The notes: a model not told the origin generated them from the letters alone. A stretch of DNA of 64,000 nucleotides from Chthoniobacter flavus (GCA_945861435.1 CAMAUX010000017.1:29336-93335), one strand, 5' to 3'; numbered from the stretch's first letter, positions 27,276 to 37,189 are shown. Made by a program: numbers and translations.

Positions 27276-28928
27276 TCATTCCAGCGAGGACCAGCGCACC
27301 GATGCAGCCACGCGGCTCATGAGCAGATAGACGACGGCCGCGATCAGTGCCTCACCCAGAAGAAACCACACAAACCAGCCCGTGGAAAACGCCCAGAGAG
27401 AGACTCCGCCCAACGCCAGAGACACGAACATGACCACAAGCTGGCGGAGACCGCGCCCTGCCGCATTGACCCCCTCCGGAGGCTGCGAGATCGGCACCGC
27501 ATGGCCGCGCAGGCATGGAATGAGCGCATAAACCGGCAGCAGGATCAACCCCGGCAGCATCAGGGCGAATTGCTTGGCACCGATGCCCACCAGCCACAAA
27601 ATCACGCCGTAGAGCAGAAGCGCTGGCAGCACGAGCAGGCACATCACGGCCACCCGCGCGCCATGGCAAAGCGATGCAGGGCCGGGCGTCGGAGCAGCAC
27701 GGAAAATTTCGGCAGCGCGCCATTGCTGCGAAGTTTCCAGGAGGCCCAAAGCGACAAGAGGCAGGATTCCGAGATAACAACTCGAGAAGGGCACCAATAT
27801 GGACAAGCCGGAGAATGCCCCACCGTTATCACTGGCACTGAAGAAAGGGATCAGCGGCATGACGAGCATCGGCGCGAGACCCGGAAATACGCGCAGTTTG
27901 GTGTCGCGGTCCCGCATCAGATACGCGGTGGCGAGCAGGAACGAAGCGCGGGACACGGAGTCGCGCAGCCACCAGCGCAGCGGGGGCGCGTGGACGAGTT
28001 GTGAAAGCAGGCCCCGCCCGGACTTGCGTGGCCCGGGGGTGGATCCGGTGGCTTCATTAACGGCCTGCAGGCCTGCGCCATAGGTCTGGGCGAGTTTGCC
28101 GAAAGCGAGCCAAAGCACCAACACCGTGAGCAACACGCCCGCGACGGCCATGGCCCAAGACCCTTTGCCATGGCTGCCCGCGAGCGCGTCATCCAGTCCG
28201 GCAAACCATGCGGGCGGGAGAAGCCACATCCACCACGCATCGGGCTGCACATGCATCTGACGGCCGAAACGAGCGATGAGTTGGGGCGCCACCTGGCTGC
28301 CGACCACAAAGCCCACGGTCATCAAGACCTGTGCCGCTGTCATCACCGTGTCGAGCCGTTCACGCCCAAACCAGCGCAGGCAGAGCTGATACACCAGCAC
28401 CACGCTGCCGGTGCAAAAAAGCGCCTGCAAAACGGTCGAGAATGCATGGGAAACGGGGAAGAACCACCCGCCGTCCGAGGCAGCCACACCGACGAAAAAT
28501 CCGACGAGGTTGAACGCCCCGGCCATCCAGAGCGACATGCGGAGCAGCACTTGAATTTTCGCACGCAGCAGTGCTTTTGATGTCACCGGACGATGCCCGA
28601 GGATGTCCGCCTCCTCCTTGTTGAAGAGCATCTCGCCCGCCGAAGAGGCAATGTAGGTGCCCAGAAAAAGGAGCGTCATCGCGTGGAGATAAATCGCGAG
28701 CGTGAAGACCGGCTGCGACAGGGAGGTCAGCGCCATACAGCCGGCGAACGCATAGAAGCCGAGGATGAGCTTGAGCTTCCAGCCCACGGACTTCGGAACA
28801 CCCGCCTTCTTCAAGCCCCGCACCGCGCGCCCACGCAGGAAGAGGGTCAGGAAAAGTTTACCCAAAGCGCGTTCCGGTGTCGGAGCACGCGAGGGCAGCA
28901 GCGGCGAAGATGGCGAAGGCGCGCTCAT
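27276..28928 (-). CDS. ABC transporter integral membrane protein
   Basis: 550 aa, with roughly a dozen hydrophobic segments from residue 50 to the end (for example LILGFYAFAGCMALTSL, AMAVAGVLLTVLVLWLAF, VAVMCLLVLPALLLYGVIL). The region after the first helices includes GEMLFNKEEADILGHRPVT, the cytoplasmic signature of ABC-2-like permeases that come with a separate ATPase. Its start overlaps the stop of the ATPase gene by ATGA, so they are translationally coupled. Substrate and direction of transport cannot be told; export is most likely for this architecture. Confidence 0.82.
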   Translation of the reverse strand: MSAPSPSSPLLPSRAPTPERALGKLFLTLFLRGRAVRGLKKAGVPKSVGWKLKLILGFYAFAGCMALTSLSQPVFTLAIYLHAMTLLFLGTYIASSAGEMLFNKEEADILGHRPVTSKALLRAKIQVLLRMSLWMAGAFNLVGFFVGVAASDGGWFFPVSHAFSTVLQALFCTGSVVLVYQLCLRWFGRERLDTVMTAAQVLMTVGFVVGSQVAPQLIARFGRQMHVQPDAWWMWLLPPAWFAGLDDALAGSHGKGSWAMAVAGVLLTVLVLWLAFGKLAQTYGAGLQAVNEATGSTPGPRKSGRGLLSQLVHAPPLRWWLRDSVSRASFLLATAYLMRDRDTKLRVFPGLAPMLVMPLIPFFSASDNGGAFSGLSILVPFSSCYLGILPLVALGLLETSQQWRAAEIFRAAPTPGPASLCHGARVAVMCLLVLPALLLYGVILWLVGIGAKQFALMLPGLILLPVYALIPCLRGHAVPISQPPEGVNAAGRGLRQLVVMFVSLALGGVSLWAFSTGWFVWFLLGEALIAAVVYLLMSRVAASVRWSSLE

Positions 28929-29695
28929 GAGCGGAAGGTCATCGCGAAATCTTTGGCCCGGCGTTCGAGCTCCGCGCCACCGGTCAGATCAGTGAAGAGC
29001 CGCTCCAGCGTTCCGGCGTTGCGCGCCGCGATCAATTCGTCCGGGCGTCCGTCCGCGAGCAAACGGCCCTTGTCGATGATGATCACGCGGTCGCATACCC
29101 GCTCCACGACATCGAGGATGTGCGAGCTGTACACGATGGTCTTGCCCTCGCGGGCGAGCGTTTGGATGAGCGCCTTGAACCCCACCGCCGCATTGGCGTC
29201 GAGGCCGTCGAGTGGTTCGTCGAAAAAGACCACCGGCGGGTTGTGCAGCAGCGCGGCCGTGATGACGACCTTGTGCTTCATCCCCTTCGAGTAGGCCCCG
29301 AGCAGTTTGTCCGTGAGCGTCTCGAAACTCAGATCAAAGAAGGCGATAAACTGGCGGATCCGCGCCACGGCGGCGTCCTCCGGAATGCCGTAAAGCGCAG
29401 CGATCATTACCAGATACTCCAGACCCGTGAGCGATTCAAAGACGGCGCCGGATTCCGGCACGAAGCCGATGTGCCGCTTCACTTCCAGCGTGTCGCGCCG
29501 GAGGTCGAAACCGCAGATCGTGGCCGTGCCATCCGTAGGCTCTACAATGCCGGTGAGCATCTTGAGCGTCGTGGATTTACCCGCACCGTTGGGGCCGAGA
29601 AATCCCACGATTTGCCCCGCCGGCACCACGAAGGAAAGGGCATCGACGGCGGTCTGGTATCCAAATCGTTTGGTGAGGTTGTGTGCGGAGATCAT
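28925..29695 (-). CDS. ABC transporter ATP-binding protein
   Basis: 256 aa from the ATG at 29695 (MISAHNLTKRFGYQTAVDAL), where the ABC fold begins; the longer frame to 29773 adds 26 residues with no homology features. Walker A is GPNGAGKSTT, the signature region is LLGAYSKGMKHKVVIT (a variant of LSGGQ with YSKGM), Walker B is PPVVFFDEPLDGLD, and the switch His is in YSSHILD. This is an ABC-2 export type ATPase. It forms a two-gene operon with the downstream permease. Confidence 0.92.
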   Translation of the reverse strand: MISAHNLTKRFGYQTAVDALSFVVPAGQIVGFLGPNGAGKSTTLKMLTGIVEPTDGTATICGFDLRRDTLEVKRHIGFVPESGAVFESLTGLEYLVMIAALYGIPEDAAVARIRQFIAFFDLSFETLTDKLLGAYSKGMKHKVVITAALLHNPPVVFFDEPLDGLDANAAVGFKALIQTLAREGKTIVYSSHILDVVERVCDRVIIIDKGRLLADGRPDELIAARNAGTLERLFTDLTGGAELERRAKDFAMTFRS

Positions 29696-30079
29696 CGGGG
29701 TGTGAGAATGGTGCGGACTGACGACGTGGGAGAAGCCGGAACGGGAAAGCGTTGAACTCCACTGGATCATCAAGGCCTCTGCCTTCCGGTGAAGCCTGAC
29801 CGAGGAGAACCCGAAGCTGAAAGTATATCTCCGTTATGCGCGAGCCCCGATAAGCACCATCGGACCTGCCCCAATCGGCTTGCCATCAACTCGACAAAAA
29901 ACGAGGCGGACAAGTGCGCCTCTTCAAGCCTCCCTCGGTCCCTCCGAAAGATCTTTCCCATCAAGGCAACGCGTCCCATGCGCCCCCCGATGGACCCCCG
30001 ACCGGAGCCGCGCGCCCCACCCGTCACCACACTCTCCGCGTGACAGAACCCGCTCCCCCATGGCAAACCTCCCACCCCT
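29696..30079. other. Divergent intergenic region
   Basis: About 380 bp between the minus-strand ABC operon and the plus-strand cyclophilin gene. It should hold both promoters. No RNA gene or repeat was recognised. Confidence 0.5.
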
Positions 30080-30673
30080 ATGAAACTCCTTCTCGCCACA
30101 GTCCTTAGCCTCTCCATCGGTCTTCTCTCCGCCGCACACGCACAAGACGCGAAGCCCGATGCAAAAGCCGACGCCAAACTGGTCGCCGTTCTCAAAACCA
30201 ACCTCGGCGAAATGGTGCTCGAGTTCTGGCCCGACGTCGCCCCCAAGCACGTCGAAAACTTCATCACTCTCGCCAACAAGGGATTCTACGACGGCACCGC
30301 ATTCCACCGCGTGATCAAAGGTTTCATGATCCAAGGCGGCGACCCGCTCACCAAGGATGAGAGCCAGTCCGCGCGCTGGGGCACCGGCGACCCCGGCTAC
30401 AAGATCAAGGCGGAATTCAACAAGCGCCCACATGTCCGCGGCGTTCTCTCCATGGCACGCAGCCAAAACCCCGACTCCGCAGGCAGCCAGTTTTTCATCT
30501 GCCACGGCAGCCCCTCCTTCCTCGACGGCCAGTACACCGCCTTCGGCAAGCTGATCGAGGGCGACGACGTCCTCGAAAAAATCGCCACCACACCCACCGC
30601 ACCTGGCGATCGGCCGCTCACCCGCGTCACGCTCGAGAGCGTCAAGATCGTCCCGGCGGACTCGGCGAAGTAG
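30080..30673 (+). CDS. Secreted cyclophilin-type peptidyl-prolyl cis-trans isomerase
   Basis: 197 aa with a clear Sec signal peptide (MKLLLATVLSLSIGLLSAAHAQ), so the product acts in the periplasm. The cyclophilin core is complete: VENFITLANKGFYDGTAFHRVIKGFMIQGGDP, a GSQFFICHG segment with the catalytic-site Gln/Phe residues, and a C-terminal VTLESVKIV strand. The family speeds proline isomerisation during folding of exported proteins. A hairpin followed by eight T residues lies just downstream, so the gene is probably monocistronic. Confidence 0.93.
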   Translation: MKLLLATVLSLSIGLLSAAHAQDAKPDAKADAKLVAVLKTNLGEMVLEFWPDVAPKHVENFITLANKGFYDGTAFHRVIKGFMIQGGDPLTKDESQSARWGTGDPGYKIKAEFNKRPHVRGVLSMARSQNPDSAGSQFFICHGSPSFLDGQYTAFGKLIEGDDVLEKIATTPTAPGDRPLTRVTLESVKIVPADSAK

Positions 30674-30694
30674 CCGCGCTCCGGCGCAGGCAGC

Positions 30695-30729
30695 GGCGCA
30701 ACACTGGCGCCACCGCGCTCGTTTTTTTT
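30695..30729 (+). terminator. Probable rho-independent terminator after cyclophilin gene
   Basis: A short GC stem (GGCGC/GCGCC, 30695-30699 and 30707-30711) is followed, after a few GC bases, by eight consecutive T residues (30722-30729). The gap between stem and T-run makes it imperfect. Confidence 0.45.
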
Positions 30730-30777
30730 GCTCGCCTCCCATGGGTAAACCCCGGAGGTTCCGACCCCATTTTTCCC

Positions 30778-31668
30778 ATGGCTGCCCAACCCCACAAAGT
30801 GAAGCTCGGCCTCGTGCAGATGCGCTGCACCGCCGATCCGAAAGAGAACCTCGCCAACGCCCTGTCCAAGGCAGCGGAGGCCGCACAACGCGGCGCCCAG
30901 ATCATCTGCCTGCAGGAGCTCTTCACCTCCCTCTACTTCTGCCAGATCGAGGACCACAAATACTTCCAGCTCGCTGAGGAAATCCCGGGACCCACCACGG
31001 ACAAGCTCTGCGAGTTCGCGCGCGCACATCAGGTCGTCCTCGTCGCATCCCTCTTCGAACGCCGCAGCGCGGGCCTCTACCACAACACCGCCGCCATCAT
31101 CGATGCCGACGGCTCCTACCTCGGCAAGTATCGCAAGATGCACATCCCGGACGACCCGTCCTTCTACGAAAAATTCTACTTCACCCCGGGCGACCTCGGC
31201 TTCCGGTCATGGCAGACCCGCTACGCCAAAATCGGTGTCTGCATTTGCTGGGACCAATGGTACCCGGAAGCCGCGCGCCTCACTGCGCTTCACGGCGCGC
31301 AGATCCTCTTTTACCCGACCGCCATCGGCTGGCATCCCGCGGAGAAAGCCGAGTTCGGCCAGCGCCAGCATTCTTCATGGGAAACCATCCAGCGCGGCCA
31401 CGCCATCGCCAACGGCTGCTACGTCGCCGTTCCCAACCGCGTCGGCCATGAAGCGCCGGACGGCGGCCCGGGCCTCGAGTTCTGGGGACAGAGCTTCGTC
31501 GCGGACCCCTCGGGAACCCTCATCGCCAAAGCCTCCCCGGACCAGGAGGAAATCATGATCGTGGAAGTCGACCTCGACGCCCTCGATACGCAGCGCACCC
31601 ACTGGCCTTTCTTCCGCGACCGCCGCATCGACGCCTACGGCCAGATCCAGCAGCGCTTTATCGACTAA
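30778..31668 (+). CDS. aguB: N-carbamoylputrescine amidase
   Basis: 296 aa of the nitrilase superfamily with the catalytic triad visible: E47 in LQELFTSLYFC, K120 in GKYRKMHIPDD, and C157 in VCICWDQWYPEAAR. The HIPDDP and AIGWHP segments and the C-terminal DRRIDAYG are specific to N-carbamoylputrescine amidases, which release putrescine, CO2 and ammonia. The agmatine deiminase gene follows after 3 bp, giving the two consecutive steps of agmatine-to-putrescine conversion. Arginine decarboxylase is not in the window. Confidence 0.93.
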   Translation: MAAQPHKVKLGLVQMRCTADPKENLANALSKAAEAAQRGAQIICLQELFTSLYFCQIEDHKYFQLAEEIPGPTTDKLCEFARAHQVVLVASLFERRSAGLYHNTAAIIDADGSYLGKYRKMHIPDDPSFYEKFYFTPGDLGFRSWQTRYAKIGVCICWDQWYPEAARLTALHGAQILFYPTAIGWHPAEKAEFGQRQHSSWETIQRGHAIANGCYVAVPNRVGHEAPDGGPGLEFWGQSFVADPSGTLIAKASPDQEEIMIVEVDLDALDTQRTHWPFFRDRRIDAYGQIQQRFID

Positions 31669-31671
31669 TCC

Positions 31672-32742
31672 ATGACCAGCGTCTCCACCCTCCCCACCGG
31701 AACTCTTCCAACATCCCTCGGCTACCGCATGCCCGCCGAATGGGAAGCGCACACCGCCACATGGCTCTCATGGCCACGCCGCGACGGCATCAGCTTCCCA
31801 GGCGCCTACGACCGCATCCTGCCTGCGCTCGCCAAGATGGTCGATGCACTCGCCGATTCTGAACCCGTCCGGATCAACGTCTGCAGCCCGGAGCACGAGG
31901 CCGACGTCCGCAAGATCCTCGCTGGGGCACGCGCACGCACCGCCCACGTAGAGTTCTTCCACATCCCCACCAACGAACCCTGGTGCCGCGACCACGGCCC
32001 CATCTTCCTCACCCGCTCCGAGGAACCGCGCCTCCTCGCTCTCGACTGGGATTACAACGCATGGGGCTGGAAATACCCACCCTTCGACGACGACGACGTG
32101 GTTCCCACAAAAATCGCCGAGCACCTCGGCCTCCCCGTCCTCTCGCCGGGCATGATCCTCGAGGGCGGCTCCATCGACGTCAACGGACAGGGCACGCTGC
32201 TCACCACCAAGTCCTGCCTCCTCAATCCCAACCGCAACCCCGACCTCACCCAGGCACAGATCGAAGCCAGCCTGCGCGACCACCTTGGGATCGAGAAAAT
32301 CCTCTGGCTCGGCGACGGCATTGAGGGAGACGACACGGACGGCCACATCGACGACCTCACCCGCTTCGTCAACCCCACGACCGTCGTCACCGTGGTCGAG
32401 GAGGACTCCAACGACTCCAACCACGAGCCCCTCCGACACAACCTCGAGCTCCTGCGCACCATGGAGACCGCGCGCGGCGAACCCCTCCGGATCCACACCC
32501 TGCCGATGCCCTCCAAGATCGTGCGCGAGGGTCAGCGTCTGCCCGCCAGCTACGCCAACTTTTACATCGCCAACAAGGTGGTCCTCCTGCCGACTTTCGC
32601 TGACAACAATGACCGCTGGGCCGTTTCCGTCTTGCAGGAACTTTTCTCCACTCGCAAAATAGTCCCGATCGACTGCCGCGAACTGATTTGGGGCCTCGGT
32701 GCCTTCCATTGCCTGACGCAGCAGCAACCAGCCACCCCCTGA
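31672..32742 (+). CDS. aguA: Agmatine deiminase
   Basis: 356 aa of the peptidyl-arginine-deiminase-like family. Diagnostic segments are MPAEWEAHTATWLSWP at the start, NEPWCRDHGPIFL, GMILEGGSIDVNGQGTLLTT, DDTDGHIDDLTRF, and the C-terminal nucleophile C347 in GLGAFHCLTQQ. It converts agmatine to N-carbamoylputrescine, the substrate of the enzyme encoded just upstream. It is cytoplasmic, with no signal peptide. Confidence 0.94.
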   Translation: MTSVSTLPTGTLPTSLGYRMPAEWEAHTATWLSWPRRDGISFPGAYDRILPALAKMVDALADSEPVRINVCSPEHEADVRKILAGARARTAHVEFFHIPTNEPWCRDHGPIFLTRSEEPRLLALDWDYNAWGWKYPPFDDDDVVPTKIAEHLGLPVLSPGMILEGGSIDVNGQGTLLTTKSCLLNPNRNPDLTQAQIEASLRDHLGIEKILWLGDGIEGDDTDGHIDDLTRFVNPTTVVTVVEEDSNDSNHEPLRHNLELLRTMETARGEPLRIHTLPMPSKIVREGQRLPASYANFYIANKVVLLPTFADNNDRWAVSVLQELFSTRKIVPIDCRELIWGLGAFHCLTQQQPATP

Positions 32743-32765
32743 ACCGCCCATGTGGGCGACCCACC

Positions 32766-34106
32766 ATGCATCGCCCATTCACCCACCGCCTCCTCGCACT
32801 GCTGTGCCTCTGCACGGCGCTCGCCACTGCCTCCCCACGGGCCCAAGCGCAGTCATCCTCCACTCAGTCCGGCGCCCACGAGTTCGACCGACTCCTCGAC
32901 AACGCCGCGCTCTGGAACCTCACTCCTGACGAGTTCCAGTCCGCATCCGCCGGCCTTCCTTTCGCCTGGACCTCCAGCGCCAAGGACTCCGCACGCGCGA
33001 GCAAGGACTCCAAGCAGAGCATGTCTCTCTTTAGCGTCCCGGTCGTCGAATACCTCGCACGTTTCGAAGCCGGGAAGCTCAGCCAGATGACCGCCATCTT
33101 TTACGCAAGGGGCGATGCGGGCTCACTCACCAAAGACCAATACGAGGCTCTCGTGCGCAAATGCGTCGAATCCCTCACACAGAAAACCGCGGCCAAACCC
33201 GTCCCCCGCGGCAAAGACCCCACCAACGCCGTCAAGGCCGACGGCATCATGTGGCAGAACCCCAAAGGCTACTTTCTCCTCGAATACAGCGCCGTGCGCG
33301 AGGTGAAGACCCGCAATATCGACTTCCGCGCTGAGTTCGTGCGCCTCGAAATCACCTCCCCCCAGAAGAAAACCACCGGCTTCGCCACCGCTCCCACGCG
33401 GCCGCGCTTCACTGGCGCCCTCCACATCGAACGCAACCCCGCTTCCGGCGAGGTACGGATCAAGGACGTGCCCATGGTCGACCAAGGCCAGAAGGGCTAC
33501 TGCGTGGTCGCATCCACCGAGCGTGTCATGCGCTACTACGGCGCCGAGGTGGATGCCAACGAGCTCGCGCAAATCGCCAATTCCGATGCAGAACGCGGCA
33601 CCAGCTCCGCCGCCATGCTCAGCGCACTCAAGAAGACCGCCTCCCGCCTCAAAGTCCGCGTCCGCGAACTCGAGGAGCAGGACGTGAAGGGCATCCTTGA
33701 ACTGATCAAGGATTACAACCGCGCCGCCAAGCGCGCCAAGTCCCCGGAACTCCCGGATCCGGGCCGTATGATCGATGTCGGCGCGATCTACTCCCGAATG
33801 CAACTCCCCATCCTCAAGGATGCGCGCACCCACAACAAAGCCGACCTCGACCGCTTCCAACGCAAGGTGCAGACCCATGTCGACCAAGGCATCCCCCTCC
33901 TCTGGGGCGTCCAACTCGGCCTCGTATCAGAAAAAGGCGTGCCCCAGTCCGGAGGCGGCCACATGCGCCTGATCATCGGCTACAACACGAAGACGAAGGA
34001 AATCCTCTTCAGCGATAGCTGGGGCGCAGGGCACGAATGCAAATCCATGGCCATGGACGACGCATGGACCATCACCACGGGCCTCACCGTGATCGAGCCC
34101 CTCTAA
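32766..34106 (+). CDS. Secreted C39-like cysteine peptidase
   Basis: 446 aa from the ATG at 32766, which begins a Sec signal peptide (RLLALLCLCTALATASPRAQA). The N-terminal half has no recognised domain. The C-terminal half is a papain-like C39 fold: MVDQGQKGYCVVASTERVMRYYG with nucleophile C246, GGHMRLIIGYN with H399, and ILFSDSWGAGHE with the third residue D417. Bacteriocin-processing C39 domains are usually fused to an ABC transporter; this is a stand-alone exported form. It lies just upstream of a FecR-type lipoprotein and an outer-membrane barrel; whether it processes them is unknown. Confidence 0.78.
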   Translation: MHRPFTHRLLALLCLCTALATASPRAQAQSSSTQSGAHEFDRLLDNAALWNLTPDEFQSASAGLPFAWTSSAKDSARASKDSKQSMSLFSVPVVEYLARFEAGKLSQMTAIFYARGDAGSLTKDQYEALVRKCVESLTQKTAAKPVPRGKDPTNAVKADGIMWQNPKGYFLLEYSAVREVKTRNIDFRAEFVRLEITSPQKKTTGFATAPTRPRFTGALHIERNPASGEVRIKDVPMVDQGQKGYCVVASTERVMRYYGAEVDANELAQIANSDAERGTSSAAMLSALKKTASRLKVRVRELEEQDVKGILELIKDYNRAAKRAKSPELPDPGRMIDVGAIYSRMQLPILKDARTHNKADLDRFQRKVQTHVDQGIPLLWGVQLGLVSEKGVPQSGGGHMRLIIGYNTKTKEILFSDSWGAGHECKSMAMDDAWTITTGLTVIEPL

Positions 34107-34309
34107 ACCCCGGCCGGCAAATACCGGACCGTCATCCCGTCTTTCTCAGCGGTGGCGGCCCGAGGGGAGGCAGATCGGAGGAAGGTTTTTGGGGGAAAAG
34201 AGAGCTTGTCGGGTGGCAATAAAGCCGCTTACCGGTCCGTAATCATTGCGTTCGCCGGGTTTGACCTCGGGGCCCCCTCGACCCTACAATCGGGCCACAT
34301 CCCGTACCT

Positions 34310-36145
34310 ATGCTTACCCGCCGCCACCCCCTGCTTCCCGCGGCCTTCCTCACGGGCCTAGCGATTTTGATTGCCTGCGCGCACACGGGCCAATCGGCCC
34401 CTCCGTCGAATCCTGCAAACCTCACCCGCTCCACCATCATCGAAGTGGTGGGGGATGTCACCATCATCAACCCCACGGGCCAGACCAAGCGCACCCCGAA
34501 GGCAAACGACGTCTTCACGACCCCAGAGATCATGCGCACCGGCCCCAATTCCCGGGCAGAGTTGGTCGCCGAGGACAAAACCGTCACCCGCGTCGGCGCC
34601 AACACGGTCTTTTCCTTCGAGCCCAACAAACGCGAGATCAACCTCCAGCAGGGCAGCGTCCTCTTCAACTCCCCCTCCGGCAAGGGAGGGGGCACCATCA
34701 AAACGGCTTCCGCTACCGCCGCCGTTCTCGGCACCACCCTCATCGTCGCCGCCGGCTCCAGCGGTGGCTTCAAAGTGCTCATGATGGAGGGGAGCGGACA
34801 AGTGACGGCAGGCAACGGCGCCAGCAGCGCCGTCAAGGCAGGCCAGATGAGCTTCGTACTTCCGGGCCAGAAGGGCCTCAGCCCCACTTACAACTTCCAG
34901 CTCAAGCAGCAGACCAGCACTTCCAAGCTCATCCGCGGCTTCAAGGCCCCCCTCGCCTCCATCGCCAAAGTCGAAGCCGCCGCCTCCAAGCAAAGCAAGC
35001 AGATCGCCAAGGGCGACATGGTCGAAACCAAACTTCTCGCCAGTGATGAACCCGGCGTCGCCTTCGTCGCCAATGCGTCCGCCGCAATCGAAACGGTCAT
35101 CTCCGCCAACCGCCCCACCGCAGAGGACGTCACCGTCACCACCCCCCAGCCCGATTCCCAATACATCGTCGACGGCTTCGGCAGCAACGGCACCTTCTTC
35201 TTCGCACACAACCTCACCTTCAAGACCCCCACCTTCGACAGCGGCGGCCTCCTTTACCTCGCCACAAAAGACATCATCTTCGACGGCTCCATGTCCGTCA
35301 CGGGCGGCGGCCCGCTTACCCTCTTTGCAGGCGGCGCCTTTTCCAACACCCCGGGCACCCGCGTGGATACGAACAACGAGCTCACCCTGCTCACCGCCCG
35401 CGGCTCCGAACTCCCAGAAGACTTCGATGCGGAAGCGATCGTCTCCACGATTTCCGGACCAAGCGCCTCCATCCTTACCGACTTCGCCCTCGTCAACAAT
35501 ATCGGCTCCGTCACCGTCAACGCCCCGGTTCTCAACCTCGACAACGCAGGCCTCTGGGCCACGCGCGATCTCACCATCAACGCCGGCTCCCTCTCGCTCA
35601 ACAACCACACCACGGCCCTCGAATCTTGGGCGGCACCAACCGATGGCGAACTGAGCTTCGATTCCGAAACCCCGGTCGCTAACACCACCTTCTCCAACCT
35701 CGGCACGGGACTCGAGGCCGGCGGCACCCTCACTGTCCGCGCCGCAAGCAACTTCACCGCCGTCCGCTGCGACTTCGTGGCTGAAAACGCACGCATCTCC
35801 TCCGGCGGCAACATGTCGCTCCAGTCCGTGCGCTTCTCCAACCGCGACTTCGACGCGGACCGCGGCGCCGTCTCCATCGCCGCGGCAGGGACACTCGACA
35901 TCAACGGCGCACGCTTCCAAGTCAAGACAGTCGACATCTCCGGCTCCACCGTCAATTTGCAGGACGTCAACTTCGCCGAGGGTTCCTTCGTCCGCCTCCG
36001 TTCCCAACTCGGCCGCGTGAACCTCGAGGGCGACAAACGCACCGGCTACGTCAATGTCCTCAACGACGTCTATTACGGCGGCAACGATATCGGACACGAA
36101 CTGGGACGCGGCGGCGCCTCCCGCGTCAGAGTCACCCCGCGCTAA
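34310..36145 (+). CDS. FecR-domain lipoprotein with beta-helix-like region
   Basis: 611 aa. The signal peptide ends in a plausible lipobox (LIAC, C24), suggesting lipidation. A FecR domain spans about 40-165 (GDVTIINPTG, VTRVGANTVFSFEPNKREINLQQGSVLF, AAVLGTTLIVAA). From about 290 on, the sequence has short repeating beta-strand segments rich in Asn, Gly, Ser and Thr (NAPVLNLDNAGLWATRDLTI, GTLDINGARFQVKTVDI) typical of right-handed beta-helices of surface proteins. It is followed after 18 bp by an outer-membrane beta-barrel. FecR here is probably a structural domain, not an anti-sigma regulator, since no sigma factor is nearby. Confidence 0.8.
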   Translation: MLTRRHPLLPAAFLTGLAILIACAHTGQSAPPSNPANLTRSTIIEVVGDVTIINPTGQTKRTPKANDVFTTPEIMRTGPNSRAELVAEDKTVTRVGANTVFSFEPNKREINLQQGSVLFNSPSGKGGGTIKTASATAAVLGTTLIVAAGSSGGFKVLMMEGSGQVTAGNGASSAVKAGQMSFVLPGQKGLSPTYNFQLKQQTSTSKLIRGFKAPLASIAKVEAAASKQSKQIAKGDMVETKLLASDEPGVAFVANASAAIETVISANRPTAEDVTVTTPQPDSQYIVDGFGSNGTFFFAHNLTFKTPTFDSGGLLYLATKDIIFDGSMSVTGGGPLTLFAGGAFSNTPGTRVDTNNELTLLTARGSELPEDFDAEAIVSTISGPSASILTDFALVNNIGSVTVNAPVLNLDNAGLWATRDLTINAGSLSLNNHTTALESWAAPTDGELSFDSETPVANTTFSNLGTGLEAGGTLTVRAASNFTAVRCDFVAENARISSGGNMSLQSVRFSNRDFDADRGAVSIAAAGTLDINGARFQVKTVDISGSTVNLQDVNFAEGSFVRLRSQLGRVNLEGDKRTGYVNVLNDVYYGGNDIGHELGRGGASRVRVTPR

Positions 36146-36163
36146 CCCCCCCTCCAGCCCTCC

Positions 36164-37189
36164 ATGCGCGCCCGCACTCCACTCTGGCTGGTCCTGCCAC
36201 CCCTCGCACTGGCTGCTTTCGGTTCCGTCCTTCGCGCTGAACCGCCGAGATCCAACGCCGCCGCAGAAGCCGCCATCCGTCAGGTCGAGTCTGAGCGCCA
36301 GCGCGCCCAAGTCACCCCTGCACCACCGGCGGCGCAGGACTCCAGCGCGGAATCCACAAACCCGCAGCTTTACCCGGGCGAATCCGAAGATCTCGGCCCC
36401 CAGTTCCTTCTCATCCGCAAACAGCGCAAGCGCTTGTTTGAAGCCAGTGCGGACGTCCAGTACTACTACACCTCCAACTTTTTCCTCAGCGAAAAAGGCA
36501 ATGTCGACACCGGCGTCTTGGCCACCACCGCCCAGGTCGCCTTCTGCCCGGAACCCTTCCGCATCGGCATCGGCGAACTCGGCCTGCGCACGGGATACCG
36601 CCATCAGACCTTCTACTACGGGCTCGATTCCACCGAAAACCAGTTCAACAACCTCGACTTCGATTCCGAGACCGTCTTCTTCAACGCCCGCTACAAGCTT
36701 CCGAAAGACTACGTCGCCTTCGTCGGGTTGGACTACGGCCGCCTTCTCTCCCATGAGTTCGAAAGAACGGAGTTCTTCACCGAACTCGCCGTCAGCTGGG
36801 GCCTCGAAAAATCCATCCCCATCGGGGAAAAAAACCAACTCTCCTTCGCCTATATCGGCAGCGAACACTTCACCTATTCCGACCCCGCTCCCACCACCAA
36901 CACCGGCGACCGTACCGACTCCATCTTCGCGCTCAGCTGGAGCTCCATGCTCACCTCCAAGCTCTCCGCCCAGCCCTACTACCGCTTCCAACACACCCAC
37001 TACTGGTTCGACGATAACCGCAACGATTTCGTCCACGCCGTCGGTATCTCCCTCTCCTTCGCCCTCTCCGAAACCTCTTCCATCCGTTTCTTCTCCGGCT
37101 TCGATGTCCGCAACTCCGATACGGAAGCCGTCGACGATTACCACAAGTTCGACACCGGTGGCGGCATCTCCATCAGCTACAGGTTCTAA
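36164..37189 (+). CDS. Outer-membrane beta-barrel protein
   Basis: 341 aa. An N-terminal hydrophobic signal (PLWLVLPPLALAAFGSVLRA) is followed by a Gln/Ala-rich linker. From about 90 onward come alternating amphipathic strands ending in aromatic residues (FEASADVQYYYTSNFFL, LGLRTGYRHQTFYYGL, KLSAQPYYRFQHTHYWF, GGGISISYRF). The C-terminal phenylalanine is the usual outer-membrane insertion signal. It shares a transcription unit with the FecR/beta-helix lipoprotein upstream. No specific function can be assigned; a surface display or secretion role with its neighbour is possible. Confidence 0.8.
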   Translation: MRARTPLWLVLPPLALAAFGSVLRAEPPRSNAAAEAAIRQVESERQRAQVTPAPPAAQDSSAESTNPQLYPGESEDLGPQFLLIRKQRKRLFEASADVQYYYTSNFFLSEKGNVDTGVLATTAQVAFCPEPFRIGIGELGLRTGYRHQTFYYGLDSTENQFNNLDFDSETVFFNARYKLPKDYVAFVGLDYGRLLSHEFERTEFFTELAVSWGLEKSIPIGEKNQLSFAYIGSEHFTYSDPAPTTNTGDRTDSIFALSWSSMLTSKLSAQPYYRFQHTHYWFDDNRNDFVHAVGISLSFALSETSSIRFFSGFDVRNSDTEAVDDYHKFDTGGGISISYRF

